64,000 nt of DNA from Natrarchaeobaculum sulfurireducens (GTDB lineage: Archaea > Halobacteriota > Halobacteria > Halobacteriales > Natrialbaceae), in NCBI RefSeq assembly GCF_003430825.1, contig NZ_CP024047.1, positions 1-64,000 on the forward strand. The letters run 5' to 3'. Position 1 is the stretch's first letter; every line of letters starts with the position of its first letter. The position numbers and the translations under genes are program-made. Positions 23,897 to 31,931 of the stretch are shown here, one piece after another. The notes beneath the pieces were generated by a model. That model saw nothing but the letters and a program-made list of their open reading frames with translations. It was not told the origin of the DNA and made no database searches.

Positions 23897-24916
23897 ATGT
23901 TCGACGACCTCCTCGACCGCCTCGAGCAGCCCGAGTACACGGGTCGGAATCGCTGTCTGCCGTGTACGATCGTCAATCTAGTGATCGCCGCGATACTCGG
24001 CACACTCGTCGCTCGCAAGTCCAGAACCGCCGGACTCTTCGTGACCGTGGCGTCGATTGCGCTCGTCTATCTGCGGGGCTACCTCGTTCCCGGTACGCCC
24101 ACGCTGACGAAGCGATACCTGCCAGCCACCGTCCTCGACTGGTTCGGTAAAGGCTCAGCGCCCGCCCCCGCGAGCGGCTTCAGCGCGCACGCCATGGATT
24201 CGTCGGCCGACGAAACGGGCCTCGAGCGTAGGGCTGACTCCGGAGGCGTTGACTCGAGCGACGGCCCGTCACGAACGGCCGCCGGCAACGGGACTTCGGC
24301 CGGTGACACGTCCGGCGACAGCACCGCTGACAGCGACGCACCCACCGACGACACTCCCAGTAGCGACGCTCCTGGTCCCGTCGACGCCGTCGACGGTCAC
24401 CTCGACCTCGAGCGGTACTTCCGAACACACGGGGTCCTCGAGCCGTGTGCCGACGAGGACGACCTCTGTCTCACCGACGAGTTCGAGCGCGCCTGGTTCG
24501 ACCGGATCGAGTCGGTCGACGAGTCGGGGCTCGATGCCGCTCTCGTCATCGATGCCTTCGACTTCGACGCGGTTGCAGACGACTACGAACTTCGATCCGG
24601 CAACGAGACGTACAGTCTCGTCTCCGAGACGGCAATCGCAGGGCGGTGGCCCTCACGCGCTGCGTTGCTCGCCGACGTCGCCGCCAGCCGGACCCTCGAG
24701 CACTGGGTGCCCGACTGGGACGTCACAGCGCCGGAGACGAAAGGACAACTCTGTAACGCGTTGCGAATGTTCCTCGAGCGGTGTCCGACCGGCGGCGACG
24801 TGACGATGGGCGAAGCGGTCGTCGAGTCCTGTTGTACGAGCCACGACGTGATCGCCGTTACCTGTGAGGAGACGGGCGAACGACTCTTCGAACAGCGACT
24901 CGACGCCCTCGGGTGA
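23897..24916 (+). CDS. Haloarchaeal membrane-anchored protein, function unknown
   Basis: A 339-residue protein in three parts. The N-terminus has RNRCLPCTI followed by two membrane helices (about 25-65). A low-complexity Ser/Thr/Asp/Gly linker covers about 95-160. The C-terminal globular domain (about 165-339) contains EPCADEDDLCLTDEF, a central TAPETKGQLCNALRMFL and VVESCCTSHDVIAVTCEETG. Several Cys pairs hint at metal binding. No family is recognised with confidence. Confidence 0.75.
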   Translation: MFDDLLDRLEQPEYTGRNRCLPCTIVNLVIAAILGTLVARKSRTAGLFVTVASIALVYLRGYLVPGTPTLTKRYLPATVLDWFGKGSAPAPASGFSAHAMDSSADETGLERRADSGGVDSSDGPSRTAAGNGTSAGDTSGDSTADSDAPTDDTPSSDAPGPVDAVDGHLDLERYFRTHGVLEPCADEDDLCLTDEFERAWFDRIESVDESGLDAALVIDAFDFDAVADDYELRSGNETYSLVSETAIAGRWPSRAALLADVAASRTLEHWVPDWDVTAPETKGQLCNALRMFLERCPTGGDVTMGEAVVESCCTSHDVIAVTCEETGERLFEQRLDALG

Positions 24917-24920
24917 CCGG

Positions 24921-25520
24921 TCAGTCGGTGGCCGTCGCCGACCGTGAACTGCTGACACTCGGGTCGATGGAGGCGTACTCGACGAGGCTGTGTCCGAGCT
25001 GTTCGACCCGCGCTTGCAGGTCGGGGTCACAAAACCGTCGCCCGTCGATGGCGTCTGGGTCGGCCTCGAACTGGTCACTTGCAGCACGCAGGCCGACCTG
25101 ATGGGGGAGGACCCACCCGTGGACGCCGCGGACCGTGATTCGGAGGTGATCGAGCGTCGACCCGTAGCTCCCGCCGCCGGCGGTCGCCAGCAGGCCGACC
25201 GTGGTGTCCTCGTACTCGTCGAAGCCACAGTAGTCGTGGAGATTTTTCAGTGCGCCCGAGTAAGAGCCGTGGTAGACCGGCGTCCCCAGCGCGACGGCGT
25301 CGGCCTCGCGGACGAGCCGTTTGACCTCGATCGCATCACCCTGTTCGGAATCGTCGACGTCGGGATCGAACACGGGGAGGTCGTACTCGCGGAGGTCCAG
25401 CAACGTCGTCTCTGCGCCTTCGTCGGCTGCGGCCTCGAGGACGTATTTCAGCGCGGTTCGCGTGTAGCTCTCCTCACGGATGCTTCCACAGATGGCGACG
25501 ATGGAGGGACACTGGCTCAT
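24921..25520 (-). CDS. NADPH-dependent FMN reductase family protein
   Basis: This flavodoxin-like reductase has 199 residues, with the FMN-binding loop CGSIREESYTRTAL (11-24), ALGTPVYHGSYSGALKNLHD, typical of the family, and LLATAGGGSYGS. It probably reduces quinones or flavins with NAD(P)H. The acidic C-terminal tail is variable. It is convergent with the preceding membrane-protein gene (4-bp gap) and divergent from the phosphohexomutase gene. Confidence 0.88.
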   Translation of the reverse strand: MSQCPSIVAICGSIREESYTRTALKYVLEAAADEGAETTLLDLREYDLPVFDPDVDDSEQGDAIEVKRLVREADAVALGTPVYHGSYSGALKNLHDYCGFDEYEDTTVGLLATAGGGSYGSTLDHLRITVRGVHGWVLPHQVGLRAASDQFEADPDAIDGRRFCDPDLQARVEQLGHSLVEYASIDPSVSSSRSATATD

Positions 25521-25642
25521 TAGTGACGGTATCGGCCCGTGGGCGGAAAACGCCGTTGTTTGTCAGTGAGACCAAGATGGCCGGGCTGTCTCTGCGTGAG
25601 CGTCAGCGTCGCTTTTTTCGCCACTCCCGATGACGAACGCGT

Positions 25643-27037
25643 ATGGAGACGATCAGTTTCGGCACCGACGGCTGGCGGGCGACGCTCGAGGAGTTCACGA
25701 CACCACGGGTTCGGATGGTCGGGCAAGCGGTTGCGACCTACCTTCGAGACGAGGGACTCGAGGGGACGGTCGCCGTCGGGTACGACGCCAGGGAGACCTC
25801 ACGAGGCGTTGCCGAAGAGCTGGCACGGGTGCTGTGTGCGAACGGCTTCGACGTCGTGATGCCCGACCGCGACCGTCCAACACCGCTTTACGCCCACGCG
25901 ATCGTCGACCGCGACCTCGTCGGCGGCTTCGCCGTCACGGCCTCGCACAATCCGCCGGAGTACAACGGCGTGAAGTTCATCCCCCACGACGGCGCGCCGG
26001 CGCTGCCCGAGGTGACCGACGCCATCGCCGACCGACTGGCTGACCCCGACCCACTTCCAGAGGCCGACCACGGGAGCGTCCGCGAGGCCGACCTCGTCGA
26101 ACCGCACGCCGACGCTGCCCTCGAGCTGGTCGAGACGATCACGGGAGCCACCGATCTCGAGGGACAGGTCATCGCTTACGACGCCATGCACGGCAGCGGC
26201 CGCGACACGACTGATGCCCTCTTAGAGCGCGCCGGTGCCACCGTCGAGTGCCTGCGTTGCGACCGCGACCCCGAGTTCGGGGGCGGCGCGCCCGAACCCG
26301 CACCCGAGAACTTAGCGGCGTTGATCGCCCTCGTCACCGACGACGGCTCCGAGCCGGCGCTCGGAATCGCCAACGATGGCGACGCCGACCGCATCGCGAT
26401 CGTCACCCCCGAGCGGGGCTACCTCGACGAGAATCTCTTTTTCGCGGCGCTGTACGACTACCTCCTCGAGGACGATTCCGGGCCGGCGATCCGGACCGTC
26501 TCGACGACGTTCCTGATCGATCGCATCGCCGACGCTCACGGCGAGGCCGTCCGTGAGGTGCCCGTCGGCTTCAAGTGGGTCGCCGAGGCGATGGCCGACG
26601 GCGACGCGCTGGTCGGCGGCGAGGAGTCGGGCGGTTTCACCGTCCGGGGTCACGTCCGCGAGAAAGACGGCGTCCTCATGGCGGTGCTCGCGGCCGCGAT
26701 GCACGCCGAGGAGTCACTCGACTCACGCGTCGACCGATTGCTCGAGGCACACGGCACCGTCGTCCAGGACAAGATCAGCCTGGCCTGTCCCGACCACGAG
26801 AAGACGCGCGTCCTCGCGGATCTCGAGGACGAGATTCCCGACGCCGTCGCGGGCACGACCGTCGAGGACGTCAACACCGCCGACGGCTTCAAGCTCCGGC
26901 TCGCCGACGGCTCGTGGGTGCTGGTCCGTCCGAGCGGAACCGAACCCGTCCTGCGGGTGTACGCCGAAGCCTCGGACGCAGACCGGATCGAGACGTTGCT
27001 CGAGGCCGGTCGGGAACTCGTCGAACCGCTCGTCTAG
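25643..27037 (+). CDS. Phosphoglucomutase/phosphomannomutase family protein
   Basis: The enzyme moves a phosphate between C1 and C6 of a hexose (glucose, mannose or glucosamine). The 464 residues contain the phosphoserine loop TASHNPPEYNG (Ser101), the metal loop NDGDADRIA, the sugar-binding GGEESGGF and the phosphate-binding RPSGTEP at the C-terminus. All four domains are present, so it should be active. The specific substrate cannot be set by sequence; it would support glycosylation or cell-surface sugar synthesis. Confidence 0.93.
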   Translation: METISFGTDGWRATLEEFTTPRVRMVGQAVATYLRDEGLEGTVAVGYDARETSRGVAEELARVLCANGFDVVMPDRDRPTPLYAHAIVDRDLVGGFAVTASHNPPEYNGVKFIPHDGAPALPEVTDAIADRLADPDPLPEADHGSVREADLVEPHADAALELVETITGATDLEGQVIAYDAMHGSGRDTTDALLERAGATVECLRCDRDPEFGGGAPEPAPENLAALIALVTDDGSEPALGIANDGDADRIAIVTPERGYLDENLFFAALYDYLLEDDSGPAIRTVSTTFLIDRIADAHGEAVREVPVGFKWVAEAMADGDALVGGEESGGFTVRGHVREKDGVLMAVLAAAMHAEESLDSRVDRLLEAHGTVVQDKISLACPDHEKTRVLADLEDEIPDAVAGTTVEDVNTADGFKLRLADGSWVLVRPSGTEPVLRVYAEASDADRIETLLEAGRELVEPLV

Positions 27038-27116
27038 AGTCGGTTCTGGCGGAGCTCGAGGGCGACTTGCACACTCCGGGTCGGCCGTTACTGGACTCGG
27101 TATCTACGTGACGGAC

Positions 27117-27479
27117 ATGAGTCAACGGACCCACGAGGACGCCGCCTACACGGAACTCACGCCCGATTCGTGGCACCAGAACGACGCGGGCAACTACTAC
27201 ATCGACTGCCCGCAGTGTGGCTCCACGGCGTCGCTGATGAACGTCGTCAACCACGGCCGCTGTAACGGCTATCTGGACCAGCGGGAGGGTGATACCGAAC
27301 TCGATGAGGAAGCGTTCGACTGTACCGCGACACTCTGGTTCGAACTCGGCTACACCTCGGACCCGGAGTCGACGACCGACGACGCGCCCAGTGCGTCAGC
27401 GAGCGAGGTCGAAACCGAGGAGGGTGTCGCCGCGCAGGGCTCGCCGCCCGGAACGGACGGCACCGTCGACGACGGGTAA
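27117..27479 (+). CDS. Haloarchaeal zinc-ribbon-like protein
   Basis: A 120-residue acidic protein. YYIDCPQCGSTASLMNVVNHGRC and a later DCTATLWFEL provide four cysteines that could bind one zinc. The last 40 residues are a Ser/Asp/Glu-rich tail. ATG 27117 (MSQRTHEDAA) starts the conserved-looking part. It follows the phosphohexomutase gene by 79 bases on the same strand. A copy of the 3'-end element head lies directly after its stop. Confidence 0.7.
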   Translation: MSQRTHEDAAYTELTPDSWHQNDAGNYYIDCPQCGSTASLMNVVNHGRCNGYLDQREGDTELDEEAFDCTATLWFELGYTSDPESTTDDAPSASASEVETEEGVAAQGSPPGTDGTVDDG

Positions 27480-27484
27480 CGATA

Positions 27485-27502
27485 GTGGCCACTGAACGCT
27501 AG
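27485..27502 (+). repeat. Partial copy C of the 3'-end element
   Basis: Only the head, GTGGCCACTGAACGCTAG, is recognisable, six bases after the TAA of the zinc-ribbon gene. The stem portion present in copies A and B is absent, so this is a truncated or coincidental copy. Confidence 0.4.
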
Positions 27503-27621
27503 AACCCACCTCACCGCACGGCGGGAGCGCGGTTCGGAGCGAGGAATCGAGTGCAAACTGCGGACGGTTCGGTCGGTGTGCACACCAGTTCAGTTCCCAC
27601 ATCTCACCCCATCGGTCGCCG

Positions 27622-28596
27622 TCACGTCTCGCGCTCGAGCGCCGCTAACTCCTGTACGCGCTCGTCGGTCGGTGGATGCGTATCGAACAGCCACCGCTCG
27701 AGCCGATGCAGCCGCGTCTGCAACCACCAGTGGTCGGGCTCGCGGTCACCGTCGGGGCCGAGCATGACCTTCTCGAGTTCGCGGGGCTCGAGCGGGAGGA
27801 TCGACAGCGAGGAGACGCCCGAAACCTCCCGGAGGTCGCGGTTCGGCGTGGCGGCGATTTCGTGATCCAGCCGCTCGAGGGCGCTTGCGAGCGTGGCGGG
27901 GGAGCCGATGGCTGCCGCGGCGGCACGGTCGGCGGCTCGCTCTCTGGTTCGTGAAAGCCGAGCGGTGATCGCCTGTCCGGTGGTCCACGCGACGGTCGAC
28001 ACCAGTCCCAGCGGGACGATCACGACGGCGGTCCAGCCCGGATTTTCGATCTTCATGATCCGTGATCGAATCCCCTCGGCGATCACGACCGGCAGCGAGA
28101 CGACCGTCATCACCATCGCATCCCGGTTCGCGACGTGGGCGAGTTCGTGGGCGATCACCGCCTCGAGTTCCGCCTGCGAGAGCGCATCGATCGTTCCGAG
28201 CGAGAGGACCAGGTGGATGCGCTTCGGGCGGAACCCGACCACCAGCGCTTCGGGTGCGTCGCGGTCGGAGACGGCGATGGTCGGTGCTGGAACGCCGAGT
28301 TGGGCGGCCACGCGCGTCGTCAGTTCGTACAGTTCGGGCGCGGTCTCTTCGTCGACCGGATACGCGTCCGCGAGTCGTTCGACCGTCTCGGGCTGGTGAT
28401 ACTCGAGGTATCCGATGACGAGCACCGTCCCGGCGGTTGCGATCGATGCGAACAGCGTGGGGAACTCGAGTCCGACGATCAGGAGGGTGACGTAGAAGAT
28501 CACCCAGACGCCAACGAGGAACCCGGCGGTGACGAGTGTCAGTCCGACGAGGGCGGCGAGCATTCGAACCTGGAGGCTGGTCGGTCCGACGGACAT
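27622..28596 (-). CDS. htpX: M48 family membrane metalloprotease (HtpX-like)
   Basis: This zinc protease degrades damaged membrane proteins. The 324-residue protein has two N-terminal membrane helices (about 10-55), the zinc site VIAHELAHVANRD (HELAH), two more helices, a third zinc ligand in TRERAADRAAA (glutamate) and a C-terminal THPPTDERVQEL segment typical of the family. ATG 28596 gives MSVGPTSL; an internal ATG eleven codons in is possible. Confidence 0.92.
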   Translation of the reverse strand: MSVGPTSLQVRMLAALVGLTLVTAGFLVGVWVIFYVTLLIVGLEFPTLFASIATAGTVLVIGYLEYHQPETVERLADAYPVDEETAPELYELTTRVAAQLGVPAPTIAVSDRDAPEALVVGFRPKRIHLVLSLGTIDALSQAELEAVIAHELAHVANRDAMVMTVVSLPVVIAEGIRSRIMKIENPGWTAVVIVPLGLVSTVAWTTGQAITARLSRTRERAADRAAAAAIGSPATLASALERLDHEIAATPNRDLREVSGVSSLSILPLEPRELEKVMLGPDGDREPDHWWLQTRLHRLERWLFDTHPPTDERVQELAALERET

Positions 28597-28653
28597 CAGA
28601 TCTCAAATTCGCCTGTCGACCCAAAAGTGTTGATCGATCGTCGAGTCGGCAGA

Positions 28654-29166
28654 TCAATCGTCGACGCGCCGGGCCGGAACGCCAGCGACGGTCGCGCCTG
28701 CCTCGACGTCGCCGGTGACAACCGAGCCCGCGCCGACGGTCGCCCCGTCGCCGATCGTGATGTCGCCGAGCAGCGTCGCGTTGGCGCCCACCCGGACGCC
28801 GTCCTGGAGCGTCGGATGTCGTTTCACTGGCTCGTTTGCGTCCCCACCAAGCGTGACGCCGTGATACATGTGGACGTCGTCGCCGAGTTCCGCCGTCTCG
28901 CCGATCACGACGCCCATCCCGTGGTCGATCGTCACTCGCCGACCCACGGTCGCTCCAGGGTGGATCTCGACGCCAGTCAGCAGCCGAACGAGCTGAGAGA
29001 ACAGCCGGGCGAACAGCCGAAAGCCGCCGGTCCAGAGCCGGTGGGCGATCCGGTGGCCCCAGACGGCGTGGACGCCCGGATAGCAGAGCGCGACCTCGAG
29101 ACAGCCGCTTGCGGCCGGATCGCGCCGACACATCGCCCGCGTGTCCTCACGCAGTCGGCCGAACAT
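28654..29166 (-). CDS. cysE: Serine O-acetyltransferase
   Basis: The enzyme acetylates serine for cysteine synthesis. The 170-residue protein has an N-terminal helical domain ([20 protein letters not shown]) and a left-handed beta-helix of hexapeptide repeats, with [10 protein letters not shown]-type strand (here [10 protein letters not shown]), [27 protein letters not shown] and AGSVVTGDV. It is the shorter CysE form. No cysteine synthase gene adjoins. Upstream 29167-29358 holds no supported gene. Confidence 0.92.
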   Translation of the reverse strand: MFGRLREDTRAMCRRDPAASGCLEVALCYPGVHAVWGHRIAHRLWTGGFRLFARLFSQLVRLLTGVEIHPGATVGRRVTIDHGMGVVIGETAELGDDVHMYHGVTLGGDANEPVKRHPTLQDGVRVGANATLLGDITIGDGATVGAGSVVTGDVEAGATVAGVPARRVDD

Positions 29167-29358
29167 CGATCCCCGTCTGCGGACCGCTGGCGTTCGTGAC
29201 GCGTCGGTACTGGCGCTCGAGGACCGTTCCCGTCAGCCGACACCGGCCGACGGCGTCCCGCGATCGTGCTCGTTCGATTCGCTCCGTGTGGCCGGTGTCG
29301 TCCATATCCGACTTACTTCTCGAGTCGGCCAAAAGTAGTTCGTTCTCGTGGTGTCCGT

Positions 29359-30027
29359 TCAGGCGCCGCGAGCGAGCCGCCGACCGATCCGGGCTGGAAG
29401 TTCCGCATCCCTGACGGCCGCCTGGACGGCGTCGACGTCGTACTCGATACGGAACAGGTCGACGGACATCGTCTCGAGGTCGACCACCGCGTAGGCGGCC
29501 CTGGGGTCGCCGTCGCGTGGCTGGCCGACGCTTCCGGGATTGACGACGAGTCCCTCGGTGAACTGTCGGACTCCCTGAACGTGGGTGTGGCCGAGGACGA
29601 GAACCTGCTCGTCCCCGAGCAATCGCGGCGAGAACTCGTCGGGATACGTATAGCGGGTGTACCGGTCGGGGTCATCCGGGTGACCGTGAACGAGCCGGAT
29701 GCGATCGTCACACGCGAGGCGCTCGACCGGCAGGTTCGAGAGCCACTCGAGCTGATCGTCGGACAGCTGGGTTCGCGCGTGCTCGAGGCCCGCCCGCGCC
29801 GTGTGATTGAACCCGGCTGTTCGGCCCTCGACGACCGCAGCATCGTGATTTCCACACACCGTCGGGACGGCTCGCTCGCGGAGTTCGTCGACGCACTCGG
29901 CGGGCCAGGGGTTGTAGCCGACGACGTCGCCCGCACAGACGAGTTCGTCGACCGTCGGCATGTCCGCGAGGACGGCCTCGAGGGCGACCCGGTTGCCGTG
30001 GACGTCCGAGATGAGTCCGACGCGCAT
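29359..30027 (-). CDS. Metallophosphoesterase, YfcE-like
   Basis: A calcineurin-like phosphoesterase of 222 residues with the full metal-binding set: SDVHGN (7-12), GDVVGYNPWP (about 35-44), GNHDAAV (about 61-67), VHGHPDD and GHTHVQG. The YfcE/Mj0936 family hydrolyses phosphodiesters in vitro; the physiological substrate is unknown. Its stop is 192 bases from the cysE start on the same strand. Confidence 0.9.
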   Translation of the reverse strand: MRVGLISDVHGNRVALEAVLADMPTVDELVCAGDVVGYNPWPAECVDELRERAVPTVCGNHDAAVVEGRTAGFNHTARAGLEHARTQLSDDQLEWLSNLPVERLACDDRIRLVHGHPDDPDRYTRYTYPDEFSPRLLGDEQVLVLGHTHVQGVRQFTEGLVVNPGSVGQPRDGDPRAAYAVVDLETMSVDLFRIEYDVDAVQAAVRDAELPARIGRRLARGA

Positions 30028-30089
30028 GGCCGTCGCTACCAGATCGCCCCGTAAGAACGTTGTCCGGCGTGGCGATGTGTCCGTGTCGA

Positions 30090-30680
30090 TTACGCGCCGT
30101 TCTCGATCGCCGTCTCGAAGCCGTCGTCGGTCCGAACGACGCCCGCTGCACAGACGGCGTGTTCGAACTCGAGACCGTAGGCCGCCCGTGCTGCCTCGGC
30201 GGCGCTTTCGGCCTCGAAGTCGAACGGCTCGGGAGTGTCTTTCTCGTAGGTCGCGACGAGCGTCGGTTTCTCGACGGTTTCGACGACCAGGGCGTCCTTG
30301 CGAACCGTCCCGATCAACGCCTCACCCTCGTCGTCGATCGTCGCCGCGATCCGAGGGGTGTCGTAGTCGTCTTTCTCGTAATCGAGCGCGAGCAGACACT
30401 CCGCGAGCGCGTCTCGAGCGGGATACCCCAACTCGAGTTTTTCGGCGATCGGATCGACCTGCGAGCCGTTGCCAAAGGCGACCGTCTCGCCGGTCGGCGT
30501 CTCGACGACGCGCAGGCAGTTGTAGGAAACGTACGGGTTGTCCGTTTCCGGGGCGTCGTCGGTCGGGCCAACGGTGAGCGCCTCGTCTCGAGCCGTAATC
30601 TCGCGGTTGGGAAACGATCTCGAGGAGACGCGGTAGGCACCGCCCTCGGGGCCGACGACGACGAATCGTCCGACGTACAT
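30090..30680 (-). CDS. purO: IMP cyclohydrolase, archaeal PurO type
   Basis: PurO closes the ring of FAICAR to form IMP, the last step of purine synthesis in many archaea. The 196-residue protein begins [20 protein letters not shown] and has the family signatures [17 protein letters not shown] and [16 protein letters not shown] 30680 was chosen over an upstream in-frame ATG because the family starts at YVGRF. The HNH-like gene diverges from it. Confidence 0.92.
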   Translation of the reverse strand: MYVGRFVVVGPEGGAYRVSSRSFPNREITARDEALTVGPTDDAPETDNPYVSYNCLRVVETPTGETVAFGNGSQVDPIAEKLELGYPARDALAECLLALDYEKDDYDTPRIAATIDDEGEALIGTVRKDALVVETVEKPTLVATYEKDTPEPFDFEAESAAEAARAAYGLEFEHAVCAAGVVRTDDGFETAIENGA

Positions 30681-30744
30681 ACCCGGTGGTGTGTGAGAGA
30701 GGGGAAAAGGCGTGTCGGTTCGCGGGTTCATCTCGAGTCCCCGA

Positions 30745-30752
30745 TTTTATAA
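30745..30752 (+). promoter_or_regulatory. TATA box of the HNH-module gene
   Basis: TTTTATAA is centred 27 bases before GTG 30776, predicting a leaderless transcript and fixing the start. Confidence 0.65.
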
Positions 30753-30775
30753 CCGATGACGCGACCAACAGGGGT

Positions 30776-31567
30776 GTGACGACGAAACGGGAGTGTCTGG
30801 ACGCCTTGCGTGGGGCTGCCGACCAGCTCGGAAAGTCGCCGACGAAGGCGGAGTACGAGGAGCTAGGGCTAACGCCTGCTTCAGCGACAATCATTCGGAC
30901 GGTCGGCGGGTGGAACGAGGCGAAAGGGCTAGCCGGGCTCGAGACGTATTCCTCGCGAGGGCCTCGGGTTAGTCCGCCTCCCGACGACATCCAACTCCCA
31001 AACGACACGTCGTGGGACGAACTGAGCGTCGATCAGCGGTGGCACTACCGAAACGCCGAGTGGAACACCGAGCGGTCGCTACGTCGTCGTGCCCGACACA
31101 GACGATGGCTCAACGATTACAAACGCAGATGTGCATGTCACTCCTGTGGCGTAGACACTGTTGCCTGTCTCGACTTTCATCACGTATCGGCACGAACCAA
31201 GCGGATGAGCGTTGGTCGTATGATCACGTATGGATATGGCAAGGACGGTATCTGGGATGAAATCCAAAAGTGTGTCGTCCTCTGTGCGAACTGCCATCGA
31301 GTCACTCATTGCGACCCACCGGAACGTGAACTGAAACAGTGGGTCTGGGAACGGAAACAGATAGCAGGTGGATGCGCCCGGTGTGAGGAAAATCGACCAG
31401 CGTGTTTGGACTTCCACCATACTACGGACGAGAAAGAAGCGACAGTCGCATCATTGACCTCCGAAAACCGGTCGAAAAAGCGGATACAGGCGGAGATTGA
31501 TCGATGTACCGTCCTCTGTGCGAACTGCCATAGAATAGAGCACTACGTGCCACCTTATCGGGACTAG
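30776..31567 (+). CDS. Putative endonuclease with two tandem HNH-type modules
   Basis: A 263-residue protein. The first 55 residues (ECLDALRGAADQLGKSPTKA, then a GGWNEAKGLAGL end) match the homing-endonuclease-associated repeat. A basic helix (about 95-125) follows. Two related modules come next: CHSCGVDTVACLDFHH with CVVLCANCHRVTH, and CARCEENRPACLDFHH with CTVLCANCHRIEH. Each has two CxxC pairs around a DFHH histidine, the layout of an HNH-type nuclease with a zinc knuckle. GTG 30776 is supported by its TATA box. Base use is somewhat AT-richer than neighbours, consistent with transfer. Confidence 0.78.
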   Translation: MTTKRECLDALRGAADQLGKSPTKAEYEELGLTPASATIIRTVGGWNEAKGLAGLETYSSRGPRVSPPPDDIQLPNDTSWDELSVDQRWHYRNAEWNTERSLRRRARHRRWLNDYKRRCACHSCGVDTVACLDFHHVSARTKRMSVGRMITYGYGKDGIWDEIQKCVVLCANCHRVTHCDPPERELKQWVWERKQIAGGCARCEENRPACLDFHHTTDEKEATVASLTSENRSKKRIQAEIDRCTVLCANCHRIEHYVPPYRD

Positions 31568-31752
31568 CGCTCTCAGCTCTCTCCAACTGAGGATCTGTGA
31601 TCTGAACGTTTGTCGCTGACCTGCAATAGCGTTCTTTCACCTCGTCGACCCAACCATCCACCGTCCGTTCTCCGGTTGAGTTCGTAACGCTCTAATACGT
31701 GCACCCTCTATTAATGGATACACCGTTGGAACTGGCTCAACGGAAACATATC

Positions 31753-31825
31753 AGTCCATTGGGGTAGTGGCCAATCCTGAAGCCTTCTGGGGGCTTCGAC
31801 CCTGGTTCGAATCCAGGATGGACTA
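31753..31825 (+). tRNA. tRNA-Gln (anticodon CTG)
   Basis: A 73-nt cloverleaf without CCA. The acceptor AGTCCAT pairs with ATGGACT, followed by the discriminator A; the T arm is CCTGG, TTCGAAT, CCAGG; the anticodon stem AAGCC with GGCTT encloses TTCTGGG, giving CTG, which reads CAG glutamine codons. No intron is visible. It is the only tRNA gene in the window and is followed by an ORB-like pair. Confidence 0.95.
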
Positions 31826-31832
31826 CTTCTCT

Positions 31833-31845
31833 ACCGCTTCGCTTC
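31833..31845 (-). promoter_or_regulatory. Inverted ORB-like core after tRNA-Gln
   Basis: The reverse strand reads GAAGCGAAGCGGTAGAG across 31829-31845, matching ORB B of the origin (GAAGCGAAGGGGTAGAG) at all but one position and the canonical core at 11 of 13. It is the inverted partner of the box at 31873. Confidence 0.4.
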
Positions 31846-31872
31846 GACAATGTTGGTAGCCGCCTCTATCGG

Positions 31873-31894
31873 TTTCCACCTGAAACGAAGGGGT
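31873..31894 (+). promoter_or_regulatory. Isolated ORB between tRNA-Gln and OYE-like gene
   Basis: The core CACCTGAAACGAAGGGGT is the best consensus ORB of the window, 20 of 22 identical to the box within orc1. It lies 30 kb from the origin in a 106-bp gap. Orc1 may bind here, as a titration site or dormant origin (inference). Confidence 0.7.
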
Positions 31895-31931
31895 TAGTGT
31901 GACGTGGTTGTCTGTGCTGGGAAGTGCAGAA

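Noticed and set aside
29147-29332. A 61-codon reverse-strand frame overlapping the cysE start
   Set aside because: Arg-rich composition, no promoter, and overlap with the conserved cysE N-terminus.
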